DNA from: Pseudoselenomonas ruminantium
Lineage (GTDB): Bacteria > Bacillota > Negativicutes > Selenomonadales > Selenomonadaceae
DNA length: 64,000 bases
NCBI RefSeq assembly: GCF_900142515.1
Contig: NZ_FRBC01000018.1
Span: 1-64,000 of the forward strand
Direction: 5' to 3'
Every line of letters starts with the position of its first letter. Positions within the stretch are counted from its first letter, which is position 1. Positions 1 to 7,499 of the stretch are shown here, piece after piece. The notes below the pieces were generated by a model. The model worked only from the letters and a program-made list of their open reading frames with translations. It was not told the DNA's origin and searched no databases. A program made the translations under genes and the position numbers.

Positions 1-279
1 GATTTCCTTTGCAAAGAATGCCGCTGCTTTTTTTAGGAAAAGATTCTCCTTTCTAAGTTCTTCCATTTCCTTTCTGAGCTTACGTATTTCTTTCATGGAG
101 TCGTATTCATTCTGGCTTTCAGGATTGTTCTGGCATTCTTCGCGAAATTCGTTGCACCAGTTGATAATGCTGGCTTTTGACACTCCATACTCTTCAATGA
201 TGCTTCTTATAGATCGGCCTTCTTCAAGCCGAAGGCGGACAATCTGCTTTTTAAATGTTTCGTCGTAATGTTGTGGCAT
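1..279 (-). CDS. IS3-family transposase OrfA, cut by window start
   Basis: The frame runs from an ATG at 279 through base 1 without a stop, giving 93 residues. It begins MPQHYDETFKKQIVRLRLEEG and has a helix-turn-helix (SIRSIIEEYGVSKASIINW), then a charged coiled coil rich in RKLRKEMEELRKEN. That is the layout of IS3-family OrfA, which binds the element ends and is normally joined to OrfB by frameshifting. A good ribosome site (GGAGG) precedes the ATG. OrfB would lie outside the window. A separate OrfB remnant lies at 56.75-57.10 kb, but whether it is the same element cannot be told. Confidence 0.85.
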   Translation of the reverse strand, partial: MPQHYDETFKKQIVRLRLEEGRSIRSIIEEYGVSKASIINWCNEFREECQNNPESQNEYDSMKEIRKLRKEMEELRKENLFLKKAAAFFAKEI

Positions 280-340
280 AATAAAACCTCCAAGGATATT
301 ATATTTTATTAGTCACTGGTGTTACAACTTTAGTTTATCA
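1..340 (-). mobile_element. IS3-family element, right part in window; probable end near 340
   Basis: OrfA reads out of the window, so only one end is visible. Read on the minus strand, the sequence from 340 inward starts TGATAAACTAAAG; IS3 elements usually start with TG. Just outside lies TTGACTTGAAG (341-351), which matches half of the MerR-type promoter box used elsewhere in this island. The element therefore seems to have inserted into such a box. The exact end is an inference because the other end and any target duplication are not in view. Confidence 0.5.
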
Positions 341-373
341 CTTCAAGTCAAGCTATTTTTTGCACAGCATTAT

Positions 374-386
374 TGACACCATATCA
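374..386. promoter_or_regulatory. TetR-type operator remnant
   Basis: TGACACCATATCA resembles the TGACACNATGTCA operators at 8523-8535 and 10969-10981. As at 10.97-11.02 kb, a long GACC...GGTC palindrome follows within 20 bp, so this stretch looks like a diverged copy of the TetR control region. No intact promoter remains here. Confidence 0.4.
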
Positions 387-400
387 GTATTATGAGCAAA

Positions 401-430
401 ATTTTGACCAGTCAATTGACCGGTCAAAAT
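401..430 (-). terminator. 30-bp palindrome downstream of the DUF362 gene; terminator or operator
   Basis: An inverted repeat with a single mismatched pair, built on GACCAGTCAATTGACCGGTC and flanked by A and T runs. It lies 48 bp past the stop of the DUF362 gene. Its near twin at 10999-11024 lies 52 bp past the DXS-like gene. The position favours an intrinsic terminator on the minus strand, but the perfect symmetry would also suit a TetR-family operator. Confidence 0.5.
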
Positions 431-477
431 CTGCTGTCTTAGGGTTTATTTACTTGAGGTACTGTTGATAGAAAGAG

Positions 478-1611
478 TCAAGCTTGGCCTGTTCCCCAGG
501 TTCCCTTGATATCCTTTACGGCTTCGGCAGCCGTGATCACTTTGTCGCCATTATCGAGGTCAATCAGCTGATAGCGGTCATTGCCCATGCCCATTTCCTT
601 CATATAGGTCAGTTGGCGCATGCTATGACGGGATTCCATGCGCTCCACCAAATCATGCTTGCTTTCCTCCGGCAGGGCGTAGACACAGTCCACACAAGCC
701 TGGTCCGCAGCCAGGATATCCAGGGAGGCCACAATGCCAATATCCGGCGTGACGACAGGCTGAGCCGAGGTACCGGCGCAGTCACAATCCACACTCATAT
801 TGCGCATCACATTGATGAAGGCAATCTTGTCCTTGAAATGCGTGACCGTTGCCTGAGTGGATTCAGTCATGCGCTCCATGAACTCCTCATTAGTCACACC
901 CCACTGGGAACCGCTTTCTCCGGCATGAATCATCTTCTTACCGATTTTTCCATCCGCACAGCCAATGCCGAGATTTTTATTGGAGCCGCCAAAACCGCCC
1001 ATAGCATGCCCTTTGAAATGCGTCAAGGTCAAAAGCGAGTCGTACTTCAGCATATCCTTGCCCACGGACATCTCTGTGAACCACTTGCCATTTGGCACCG
1101 GCAGCATGGCCGTGCCTTCTGCATCAATGATATCCACCGTGGTGAAATCCGTCCAGCCATTGGTCTTCAGTGTCTCCCGGTGTTTCTCGGTGGTATCGCG
1201 GCCACCGCCATAATAGGTGTTGGTTTCGATGATGGTGCCCTCCGGCAGGCGGTTCTGCAGCAAATCTTTCACCCATGGACGGGGAATAATATTGGGGCCA
1301 TGGGGTTCACCCGTGTGCAGTTTGACGGCCACCTTGCCGCCCAGCTTGTCCTTCACCTTGTCATAGATTTTCAGCAGTCCGGCCGCCGACAGGTCGCGGG
1401 TAAAATAAACCACCGACTCTGCCCCTTGCCGCCCACTATAGGGAAGATAGTGCTCCCCGCCGGTACCAGCGACTTTCGCCTTTTCCAGCGGCTCATTTGC
1501 GCCTGCACCTTTTTCGTCAGCGGCAAAGGTCGCACACCCTGGCAAAGCGGCTATAGCAACAGCCATACCTGCCAGCTTTACAAAATTCCTGCGGGTCATT
1601 TTTTCCTTCAT
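478..1611 (-). CDS. DUF362 family protein with twin-arginine lipoprotein-like signal
   Basis: A 377-residue protein. The N-terminus has a twin-arginine motif (TRRNFVKLAG) and then a hydrophobic run ending LPGC, which suggests export through Tat and possible lipidation. The body matches the DUF362 family, often linked to iron-sulfur or redox proteins, with motifs such as AVKLHTGEPHGPN and LTHFKGHAMGGFGGSNKNLGIG. No ferredoxin CxxCxxC cluster is present; only a CDC pair and CVDC are seen. It is the last gene of a unit with the flavodoxin at 1668-2294, 56 bp upstream. The start could also be the ATG at 1599, which has an AAGGA site. The substrate is unknown. Confidence 0.8.
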   Translation of the reverse strand: MKEKMTRRNFVKLAGMAVAIAALPGCATFAADEKGAGANEPLEKAKVAGTGGEHYLPYSGRQGAESVVYFTRDLSAAGLLKIYDKVKDKLGGKVAVKLHTGEPHGPNIIPRPWVKDLLQNRLPEGTIIETNTYYGGGRDTTEKHRETLKTNGWTDFTTVDIIDAEGTAMLPVPNGKWFTEMSVGKDMLKYDSLLTLTHFKGHAMGGFGGSNKNLGIGCADGKIGKKMIHAGESGSQWGVTNEEFMERMTESTQATVTHFKDKIAFINVMRNMSVDCDCAGTSAQPVVTPDIGIVASLDILAADQACVDCVYALPEESKHDLVERMESRHSMRQLTYMKEMGMGNDRYQLIDLDNGDKVITAAEAVKDIKGTWGTGQA

Positions 1612-1667
1612 TACACAATCCCCCCAGCCAATCTATACTGCTCATAAATTTCTTGATGATATGCAAT

Positions 1668-2294
1668 TTAGAAGCCTAAGCCATTGTACCAGGCTTTGAT
1701 TTCATCGGCGCCGGCCTGCGGGCTGAATAACTTGCCCGGTTTCCAATTGGCCTTGCCTTTGGTAATCCTGGCCAGGTAATCTGCACTGCTGCCGATATCA
1801 CTGCCGCCGGAGGTGCAGACAGCCGTCATATTCTTGCCCGTAAAGTCATAGCTTTCCACGAAGGTATCCATGATGCGGGGAGCCTGGGCCCACCAGATGG
1901 GATAGGCCAGGATGATGGTCTTGTAACTGGCAATGGGGGCATTCTTGTCCGCTAAGGAGGGGCGGAAGCCATCATTTTTCTGCTCTACCGTGGCCCTGGT
2001 CGTTTCATCATTGTAATTCAGGTCTTCGGCCGTATAGGGGGATTCCGGCCGAATTTCATACAAATCTGCGCCCAGGGCCTTGGCGGTATTCTCCGCCAGC
2101 TGCTTCGTATTGCCTGTCGCGGAAAAATAAGCGACTAAGATCTTATCTCCTGCTGCCGCAGCATCAGTATTAGCCGCCTGAGCCACCGTTTTAGCTGGCG
2201 GTGTCTTTTCCTCGGCCTTGCCATTATCCGTGCCGCAGCCCATCAGCCCCAGTACCATCAGCATGGACAAGCAGGCAATCCATAATTTCTTCAT
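1668..2294 (-). CDS. exported flavodoxin-like lipoprotein
   Basis: A 208-residue protein. Residues 1-20 form a lipoprotein signal with the lipobox LMGC, followed by a low-complexity linker. The flavodoxin domain starts near residue 52 with ILVAYFSATGNTKQLAENTA, the phosphate loop that binds FMN. PIWWAQAPRIMDTF and TSGGSDIG are the expected second and third FMN contacts. It would act as an electron carrier or quinone reductase outside the membrane. A MerR-type promoter with a 19-bp spacer (2341-2371) lies directly upstream, and the DUF362 gene follows, so the two are probably co-expressed. Confidence 0.85.
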   Translation of the reverse strand: MKKLWIACLSMLMVLGLMGCGTDNGKAEEKTPPAKTVAQAANTDAAAAGDKILVAYFSATGNTKQLAENTAKALGADLYEIRPESPYTAEDLNYNDETTRATVEQKNDGFRPSLADKNAPIASYKTIILAYPIWWAQAPRIMDTFVESYDFTGKNMTAVCTSGGSDIGSSADYLARITKGKANWKPGKLFSPQAGADEIKAWYNGLGF

Positions 2295-2340
2295 GCGTTT
2301 TGCTCCTTTCCGGTCAGCTCACATCAACATTTATGGTTAA

Positions 2341-2371
2341 ACTCTATCACTTAAAGCCAACTCTAAGTCAA
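2341..2371 (-). promoter_or_regulatory. MerR-type promoter of the flavodoxin/DUF362 unit
   Basis: On the minus strand TTGACT (2366-2371) and TAGAGT (2341-2346) are 19 bp apart, the long spacer typical of MerR-activated promoters. The spacer contains the dyad ACTTAGAGTTGGCTTTAAGT. The same arrangement occurs at 3997-4027, 12880-12910 and 12945-12975. Confidence 0.75.
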
Positions 2372-2377
2372 GCCTTT

Positions 2378-3058
2378 TTAGAGATTCGCTCCGATTTTGT
2401 AGGCAATATCGGCAAACTGGGATTTTTCCACCAGGGAGCGGGCGCCGCAGCCCGTGGCCATCACCTGACCAACATCCTGCCATTCCATGTAGCGTACCAG
2501 CGTGTTATAATGATTGACCAATGCTTCCATCGTCCAATCGGCACTGTTGTAGGCCGTGGCCATCATGATGGATTTCTTGCCATGCAGCTTGCCCGTGCGG
2601 GAATAGAAGCGGTCAACAATCGTCTTTAACTGCGCCGACATGCCAAAGTAATACAGCGGTGTGGTCAGCACGATTAAATCTGCCTCCAGCATCTTGGGCA
2701 TCAGTGTGTTTTCAATGGCATCCTTGAAAATGCACGGGCCGTCCATGCCGCATTTGTCGCAGCCACGGCAAGGGTGCGTTTCCTCATTGGCTGCATCAAA
2801 GGTAAAGACCTCATGGCCGGCACTTCTGGCTCCATCCGTAAACCGGTCAGCTAGATAAATGGATGTTGATTCATTTTTCGGATGGGGACTGCTGGTGATT
2901 ACCACAATTTTCATATTCGCACCTCCTGATACGCTGCCCTTTTCCGGGACCACATTTGCTTTTGACTCATCGCCGGTCAGGGCTGACAGGCCGCAGCCGG
3001 TCAAAAAGAAGGTTACCGCCCCCATGCCGCTGACTTTCAAAAACTCTCGTCTGTTCAT
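2378..3058 (-). CDS. Tat-exported iron-sulfur flavoprotein / NAD(P)H-dependent FMN reductase
   Basis: A 226-residue protein from the ATG at 3058, nine bases after AAAAGGA; an upstream TTG at 3067 is also open. The signal MNRREFLKVSGMGAVTFFL plus TGC gives a twin-arginine lipoprotein leader. The mature part is the FMN-reductase fold (IVVITSSPHPKNESTSIYLA for FMN phosphate) with a cysteine motif HPCRGCDKCGMDGPCIF typical of iron-sulfur flavoproteins. TTPLYYFGMSAQLKTIVDRFY is the conserved flavin-side loop. It lies 20 bp after the decarboxylase/cupin gene and probably shares its MerR promoter. A decayed partial copy lies at 4405-4525. Confidence 0.85.
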   Translation of the reverse strand: MNRREFLKVSGMGAVTFFLTGCGLSALTGDESKANVVPEKGSVSGGANMKIVVITSSPHPKNESTSIYLADRFTDGARSAGHEVFTFDAANEETHPCRGCDKCGMDGPCIFKDAIENTLMPKMLEADLIVLTTPLYYFGMSAQLKTIVDRFYSRTGKLHGKKSIMMATAYNSADWTMEALVNHYNTLVRYMEWQDVGQVMATGCGARSLVEKSQFADIAYKIGANL

Positions 3059-3078
3059 ACACATCAATCCTTTTATTT

Positions 3079-3957
3079 TCAGGGCAGCTTGTTATACTCC
3101 TTTTCCTCCACCGGCTCACACCACTCATTGGAAGTATTTTCCCCCGGCACCTCGATGGCAATATGCTGGAAGGCGGAGTCCTTGGCGGCGCCATGCCAGT
3201 GCTTGACACCTGCGGGGATATGCACGACATCTCCCACCTTCAATTCCTGAGCAGGCTTGCCCCATTCCTGATACCAGCCACGGCCGGCAGTGACCAGCAG
3301 CATCTGCCCGCCGCCTTTGTCGGCATGATGGATATGCCAATGGTTGCGGCAGCCCGGCTCAAAGGTCACATTGCCAATCACTACCTGGTCAAGAGAAACC
3401 ATATGGAGATAGCTTTTGCCGTCAAAATACTGGGCATAGTTGACATTTTCACCGCCAACGGGGAACAGACTGGTTTCTTTGATGGTTTCCAAATCCATAT
3501 GATTGTTTCCTTTGGTCTCTGTATTCTTGGTAGCTGGCTCGTTATAGACTTCCTTGGCCAGATTGAACGCCGCCCAAGCCTTGGGCCAGCCCGCATAGAA
3601 CCCCAGCTGGGTGATGACCTCAGCCATTTCCTCACGGGTAACGCCGTTTTTCTTCGCCGACTGCAGATGATATTTCAAAGAGCTGTCCGTCATGCCGCTG
3701 GCCACCAATGCCGAAACCGTCACGATGCTGCGGTCATGCAGGGACAGGACATCATTTTTTGACCATACCTCTCCAAAGAGAATATCATCATTATAGCGGG
3801 CAAAATCCGGGGCAAATTCCCCTAATTGCGTTCTGCCTGCGGTCTGTGTAATCTTTACTGCTTTTTTCGTCTGTGCCATAGCTGCCTCCATAAATGTAAA
3901 ATTTGTCATGATCATGCCTGCAGCTATTGCTGCGGCCAAGATTTTCTTTCCCTTCAC
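3079..3957 (-). CDS. exported carboxymuconolactone-decarboxylase/cupin fusion
   Basis: A 292-residue protein with a signal peptide (about residues 1-28, ending AAMA). Residues 42-140 match the carboxymuconolactone decarboxylase fold (FAPDFARYNDDILFGEVW...HDRSIVTVSALVASG), without the CxxC of peroxidase-type AhpD members. Residues 190-285 are a cupin with metal-ligand-like NHWHIHHADKGGG and VHIPAGVKHWHGAA. Such CMD-cupin proteins are common beside aldo/keto reductases and flavodoxins in Firmicutes. The reaction is not established; the cupin histidines suggest a metal site. First gene of a MerR-promoted unit (promoter 3997-4027) with the flavoprotein downstream. Confidence 0.85.
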   Translation of the reverse strand: MKGKKILAAAIAAGMIMTNFTFMEAAMAQTKKAVKITQTAGRTQLGEFAPDFARYNDDILFGEVWSKNDVLSLHDRSIVTVSALVASGMTDSSLKYHLQSAKKNGVTREEMAEVITQLGFYAGWPKAWAAFNLAKEVYNEPATKNTETKGNNHMDLETIKETSLFPVGGENVNYAQYFDGKSYLHMVSLDQVVIGNVTFEPGCRNHWHIHHADKGGGQMLLVTAGRGWYQEWGKPAQELKVGDVVHIPAGVKHWHGAAKDSAFQHIAIEVPGENTSNEWCEPVEEKEYNKLP

Positions 3958-3996
3958 GCGACTCTCCTTCCTATCCGATGATATCCGGTTATTTCT

Positions 3997-4027
3997 ACCT
4001 TAACACTTGAAGTGAACTTCAGGTCAA
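3997..4027 (-). promoter_or_regulatory. MerR-type promoter of the decarboxylase/cupin unit
   Basis: On the minus strand TTGACC (4022-4027) and TAAGGT (3997-4002) are separated by 19 bp. The spacer holds TGAAGTTCACTTCA, an exact dyad. This is the clearest copy of the island's MerR box. Confidence 0.75.
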
Positions 4028-4037
4028 GCATTATTTA

Positions 4038-4083
4038 AAAAAACCTCTGTCTCACGCGGTCTGAACCTTTCGCGACAGAGGGC
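4038..4083 (-). terminator. intrinsic terminator
   Basis: Minus-strand hairpin CCTCTGTCGCG...CGTGAGACAGAGG followed by seven T. It would stop transcripts coming from the five-gene operon at 4547-8450 after they pass the decayed gene copies. Confidence 0.7.
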
Positions 4084-4097
4084 TTAGCGGATTTCAC

Positions 4098-4240
4098 CGG
4101 CCTGCAAATTCAGCAAAATTTGCTGCTACCTTGCCTGCGGTGAAAGACCGGACTTCATAGTCAGCGAGGCCATCTGCATAATACACATCTTCCTGCGGGA
4201 ATCTTGTCTACTTTAAGTGTCTGATTGATGATAAACATTG
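4098..4240 (-). pseudogene. decayed copy of the YciI gene with internal deletion
   Basis: About 140 bp nearly identical to the ends of the intact gene at 7182-7484: the 3' part (CCTGCAAATTCAGCAAAATT...) and the 5' part (TTTAAGTGTCTGATTGATGA). The middle is missing. In the intact gene the missing piece is flanked by CCTGCAG at both sides, so the loss looks like recombination between short direct repeats. No intact frame remains. Confidence 0.8.
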
Positions 4241-4404
4241 CGTTCTCCTCGTATAACAATAACCTTCTCAAAATTTTCATTTATGATACTTTCAGTCCCT
4301 TGGTAGAGAGGATGATTTTGGTCGGGAGATTATCTACTTCATGGGCACTGATAAACATATTTTCCGTTTGCCGCAAAAATAATTTGTACGTTGCTTCAAG
4401 GTAT

Positions 4405-4525
4405 TTTCAATCGCATCCTTGAAAATGCAAGGGCCATCCATGCCGCATTTGTCGCAGCCTGTCAAAAAGAAGGTTACCGCCCCCATGCCACTGACTTTCA
4501 AAAACTCCCGCCTGTTCATACACAC
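4405..4525 (-). pseudogene. decayed copy of the iron-sulfur flavoprotein gene with internal deletion
   Basis: The frame reads the same Tat leader as the gene at 2378-3058 (MNRREFLKVSGMGAVTFFLTGC) and then jumps to DKCGMDGPCIFKDAIENTL, which lies about 70 residues further on in the intact protein. The join is at a GC-cysteine repeat (GCAGCC in both places of the intact gene). After ENTL the match ends. Bases 4241-4404 hold nothing recognisable. Confidence 0.8.
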
Positions 4526-4546
4526 ACCTGCCTGTAAAAAGCACTA

Positions 4547-5590
4547 TTACTGCATACCCTTGGGTGCATTCTTCATCCAAACCTGCTCTTTTTTATTGCC
4601 GCTGCGGGTGTTTTGCGCCATCACGCCCACCAGCTTGTGAGGGATATAGAGTTCTTCCAGATAGGCAAGATCCTCATCTGACAAGTCAAGCTCCACCGCC
4701 TTTACCGCACCGTCAATATGATACAGTTTCGTGGCACCAGCTATGGGAGCGGTGACTTTTGTGAGCAGCCAGGCCAGAGAAATCTCTGTCATGGATACCT
4801 GATATTTTTCGGCTAGTTCTGCCACCCGCAGGATTATCTTTTCATCCGTATCAGCCGTGCCATCATATTTGAGCTTGGCATAACTGTCTTCCTGCAAGCG
4901 CCGGGAAATTTCTCCCGGCCTGCGGGAAAGGCGGCCGCTGGCCAGCGCGCTGTATGGCGTCATGGCAATATTATCCTCGGCACAAAGTTTGCTCATTTCC
5001 CGCTCTTCCTCCCGGAACAGCAGATTGTAATGATTCTGCACCGATACGAACTTCGCAAAACCTTCTTTTTCTGCCAGCGCATTAGCCTTGGCTAACTGGT
5101 AGGCATAGCAGTTGGCGATACCGATATAACGAACCTTGCCTGCCTTGACCATTTGCGTCATACCATCCAGAATATCATAGATAGGCGTCTGATAATCCCA
5201 CATATGATAGATATAGAGGTCCACATAATCCATGCCCAGATGCTGCAAGCTAAGGTCCAACTGTCTCTGGATATGATCCTGACCAGTCACGCCCTTTTCG
5301 ATTTCCTGCTGGCTGCGGGGCAGGAATTTCGTGGCCACCACCACATCCTCCCGCTTGGCATAATCCTTCAGCGCCCTGCCTAAATATTCTTCGCTGGTAC
5401 CATTTTGATAAGCAATAGCCGTGTCAAAGAAATTTATGCCCTCATCCAGCGCATGCTTTACAATCTCACGCGTATCCGCTTCGTCGACCGTCCAGCTGTG
5501 CTGGCCCGTAGCAGCATTGCCAAAGCCCATACAGCCCAGGCAAATACGGGACACCTGTAAATCAGAATTACCTAATTGTGTATATTTCAT
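4547..5590 (-). CDS. aldo/keto reductase
   Basis: A 347-residue NAD(P)H-dependent aldo/keto reductase of the YajO/YghZ-like group. The catalytic Asp and Tyr are in FFDTAIAYQNGTSEEYLGRAL, the Lys in VVVATKFLPR and the active-site His in DLYIYHMWD. The cofactor end is TKVTAPIAGATKLYHIDGAV. It would reduce aldehydes or ketones in the cytoplasm. Last gene of the operon 8450-4547; 35 bp separates it from the esterase gene upstream. Confidence 0.9.
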   Translation of the reverse strand: MKYTQLGNSDLQVSRICLGCMGFGNAATGQHSWTVDEADTREIVKHALDEGINFFDTAIAYQNGTSEEYLGRALKDYAKREDVVVATKFLPRSQQEIEKGVTGQDHIQRQLDLSLQHLGMDYVDLYIYHMWDYQTPIYDILDGMTQMVKAGKVRYIGIANCYAYQLAKANALAEKEGFAKFVSVQNHYNLLFREEEREMSKLCAEDNIAMTPYSALASGRLSRRPGEISRRLQEDSYAKLKYDGTADTDEKIILRVAELAEKYQVSMTEISLAWLLTKVTAPIAGATKLYHIDGAVKAVELDLSDEDLAYLEELYIPHKLVGVMAQNTRSGNKKEQVWMKNAPKGMQ

Positions 5591-5625
5591 GCATTCTCAC
5601 CATCTCGTCATTAAATCCATCATCA

Positions 5626-6624
5626 TCATTTCATATGCCGGTTGATAAAATCACGGATTTCCACAAAGGAATCCACGCTATCCTGCAGTTCCGGCAGGAG
5701 CAGGGCAAAATCATGGGACATCCCTGGGTAAACCGTCATGGTTACATCTACGCCCTGCATAGAGGCTTTTTTACCCAGGTCAATACCTTCATCAAAGAAC
5801 AGTTCATAACTGCCAACCTGAATCAGCATTGGGGGAAGGCTGGACAGGTCCGCATTCAGTGGAGACAGCAGGGGATTTTTTGCTTTATAACCCTTGCCAT
5901 AGGAAGGGTTCTTCACTTCCCCATACATAATGGGATTATTACTGCCCAAAATCAAATCCTTGCTGGCATTATACTTACGGGAAGGCAGATTCGTTTCCAG
6001 CGTTGTCCACGGGGAAATCAGGATCAGCATGGCAGGCTGGGGCAGTTTGTTTTCTTTCAGATACAAGGACAATGCCAAAGCCAGATTGCCGCCTGCCGAA
6101 TCACCGGTAACGATTATTCTGCTGGCATCTTTGCCGCTGGCCAGCAAATCCTTATAGGCGGCTACTGCATCCTCCAAAGCAGCAGGATAAGTATGCTGCG
6201 GGGCAATGCGGTAATCCACCAGATACATTTCCCGAGCGTTGGCCAATATACCATGCTTTTCCGTCATTTGACGGTGATTATTGTCCTGTGGCAGAATATA
6301 GCCGCCGCCATGCAGATGGAAAATAATCCTGTCCGTGCCAGCCGCAGGATTGACCAGCTTTTCCATGGTCACATTACCTGCATCATATGTTTCATAAGAC
6401 CAGCCATCCGGAGCTTCATAGGGTGCGGGCTTTCCTTTTGGATGTTTGAGCGACTCCATCATGGCTGCCACATGCGCCTGCTTAGCCGCATCATCCAATT
6501 TCAGTCCGCTTTCCGGCAATGTCCAGGCCGGTGCCGCCCATGCGGTAAAACTGCTCAAAGTCAGACTAAAGCCTAAAATTCCTGCCGCCAAAAATTTTCC
6601 CACTCTGCATTTCATTCCTGCCAT
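5626..6624 (-). CDS. exported alpha/beta hydrolase (hormone-sensitive-lipase type esterase)
   Basis: A 332-residue protein with a signal peptide (residues 1-30, ending AWA). The oxyanion motif HLHGGGYI, nucleophile GDSAGGNLALAL, an Asp near SYELFFDEG and a His in GMSHDFALLL form the catalytic set of the HSL/Est family. It should cleave small esters outside the cytoplasm. It lies 35 bp after the thioesterase gene; that gap holds a half MerR box (6636-6651). Confidence 0.85.
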   Translation of the reverse strand: MAGMKCRVGKFLAAGILGFSLTLSSFTAWAAPAWTLPESGLKLDDAAKQAHVAAMMESLKHPKGKPAPYEAPDGWSYETYDAGNVTMEKLVNPAAGTDRIIFHLHGGGYILPQDNNHRQMTEKHGILANAREMYLVDYRIAPQHTYPAALEDAVAAYKDLLASGKDASRIIVTGDSAGGNLALALSLYLKENKLPQPAMLILISPWTTLETNLPSRKYNASKDLILGSNNPIMYGEVKNPSYGKGYKAKNPLLSPLNADLSSLPPMLIQVGSYELFFDEGIDLGKKASMQGVDVTMTVYPGMSHDFALLLPELQDSVDSFVEIRDFINRHMK

Positions 6625-6635
6625 CCTCCTGTCTT

Positions 6636-6651
6636 ATGAACTTCAAGTCGA
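6636..6651 (-). promoter_or_regulatory. half MerR box
   Basis: TCGACTTGAAGTTCAT on the minus strand copies the left half of the MerR-type boxes, but no -10 sequence follows at 19 bp. It may be a relic of a promoter brought in with the esterase gene. Confidence 0.35.
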
Positions 6652-6659
6652 GTATTATT

Positions 6660-7145
6660 TCATTTGCCAATCACACGCGCAGCCGCTTCTTCCCGCTGTT
6701 TTTTTCGCTGATGGTAAAGCTCATGGCGTTTTTTAGCAGCCTCAAAAGCTGCCTTTTCTTCTTCGGTTTCAAGTTCCAACGGCGGTACGGCCATGGGACG
6801 GCCATTGCGGTCTAATGCCACCATGGTGAAATACGCGGACAGCGCATGCTGCGGTCCCTGGTCAGCCTCCAGCACTTCCACTTCCACATTGACCGCGACT
6901 TCCATGGAGGTGTGACCTACATAGATGACCTCGGCCGTGCAGGTCACTAAATCACCAATGAGTATCGGGATATGAAATTCCAGCTCATCCACCCGGGCCG
7001 TGACCACATTAGAGCGGCTGTACTTGCGGGCCGCAGCATATGCCGTGGAATCCATCATCTTCATCAATTCGCCTCCATGAACATTGCCATTGGGGTTCGT
7101 CTGGCTGGGCATCATCACTTCACTCAAATAAATCTTATTCGACAT
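6660..7145 (-). CDS. acyl-CoA thioesterase (hotdog fold), copy 1
   Basis: A 161-residue single-hotdog acyl-CoA hydrolase of the YciA/BACH type. The motif PNGNVHGGELMKMMDSTAYAAA holds the catalytic region, followed by VTARVDELEF and VEVEVLEA strands. It would hydrolyse acyl-CoA to acid and CoA in the cytoplasm. A second copy at 37703-38182 differs only at a few positions and at the C-terminal tail (ARVIGK here, KKANK there). Within the operon it follows the YciI gene by 36 bp. Confidence 0.9.
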   Translation of the reverse strand: MSNKIYLSEVMMPSQTNPNGNVHGGELMKMMDSTAYAAARKYSRSNVVTARVDELEFHIPILIGDLVTCTAEVIYVGHTSMEVAVNVEVEVLEADQGPQHALSAYFTMVALDRNGRPMAVPPLELETEEEKAAFEAAKKRHELYHQRKKQREEAAARVIGK

Positions 7146-7181
7146 AAACTCTCCATTCGCGTAAACACCGCTTATAATGCC

Positions 7182-7484
7182 TTACTTACCTGCAAATTCA
7201 GCAAAATTTGCTGCTATCTTGCCTGCGGTGAAAGACCGAACTTCATAGTCAGCGAGGCCACCTGCATAATACACATCTTCCTGCAGAATCTTCTCCACCG
7301 CTTCTTTGGATTCAGACGGAGAAATCATAATGCCGGCCATTTCCTTATCGGTATAAGGTCCGACCAGAATAAAATTTCCTGCGTCAAAATGCTTGGTAAA
7401 CCATGCCATATGCTGCTTAAAGAGTTCTTCCCCCTTACCTGCAGGGATTTTGTCTGCTTTAAGTGTCTGATTGATGATAAACAT
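7182..7484 (-). CDS. YciI-like protein
   Basis: A 100-residue protein of the YciI/YCII-related ferredoxin-like fold. FIINQTLKADKIPAGKGEELFKQHMAWFTKHFDAGNFILVGPYTDKE has the conserved His and the G-P-hydrophobic turn; AGIMISPSESKEAVEKILQEDVYYAGGLADYEV completes the domain. Family members are often small accessory enzymes, and the function here is unknown. It begins 15 bp after the aldo/keto reductase stop. A deleted copy is at 4098-4240. Confidence 0.8.
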   Translation of the reverse strand: MFIINQTLKADKIPAGKGEELFKQHMAWFTKHFDAGNFILVGPYTDKEMAGIMISPSESKEAVEKILQEDVYYAGGLADYEVRSFTAGKIAANFAEFAGK

Positions 7485-7499
7485 AACATTATCCCCCTA

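Noticed and set aside
484-1647. A 387-residue open frame antisense to the DUF362 gene
   Set aside because: No ribosome site or family motifs; the opposite strand encodes a full DUF362 protein with leader. It is a high-GC shadow.
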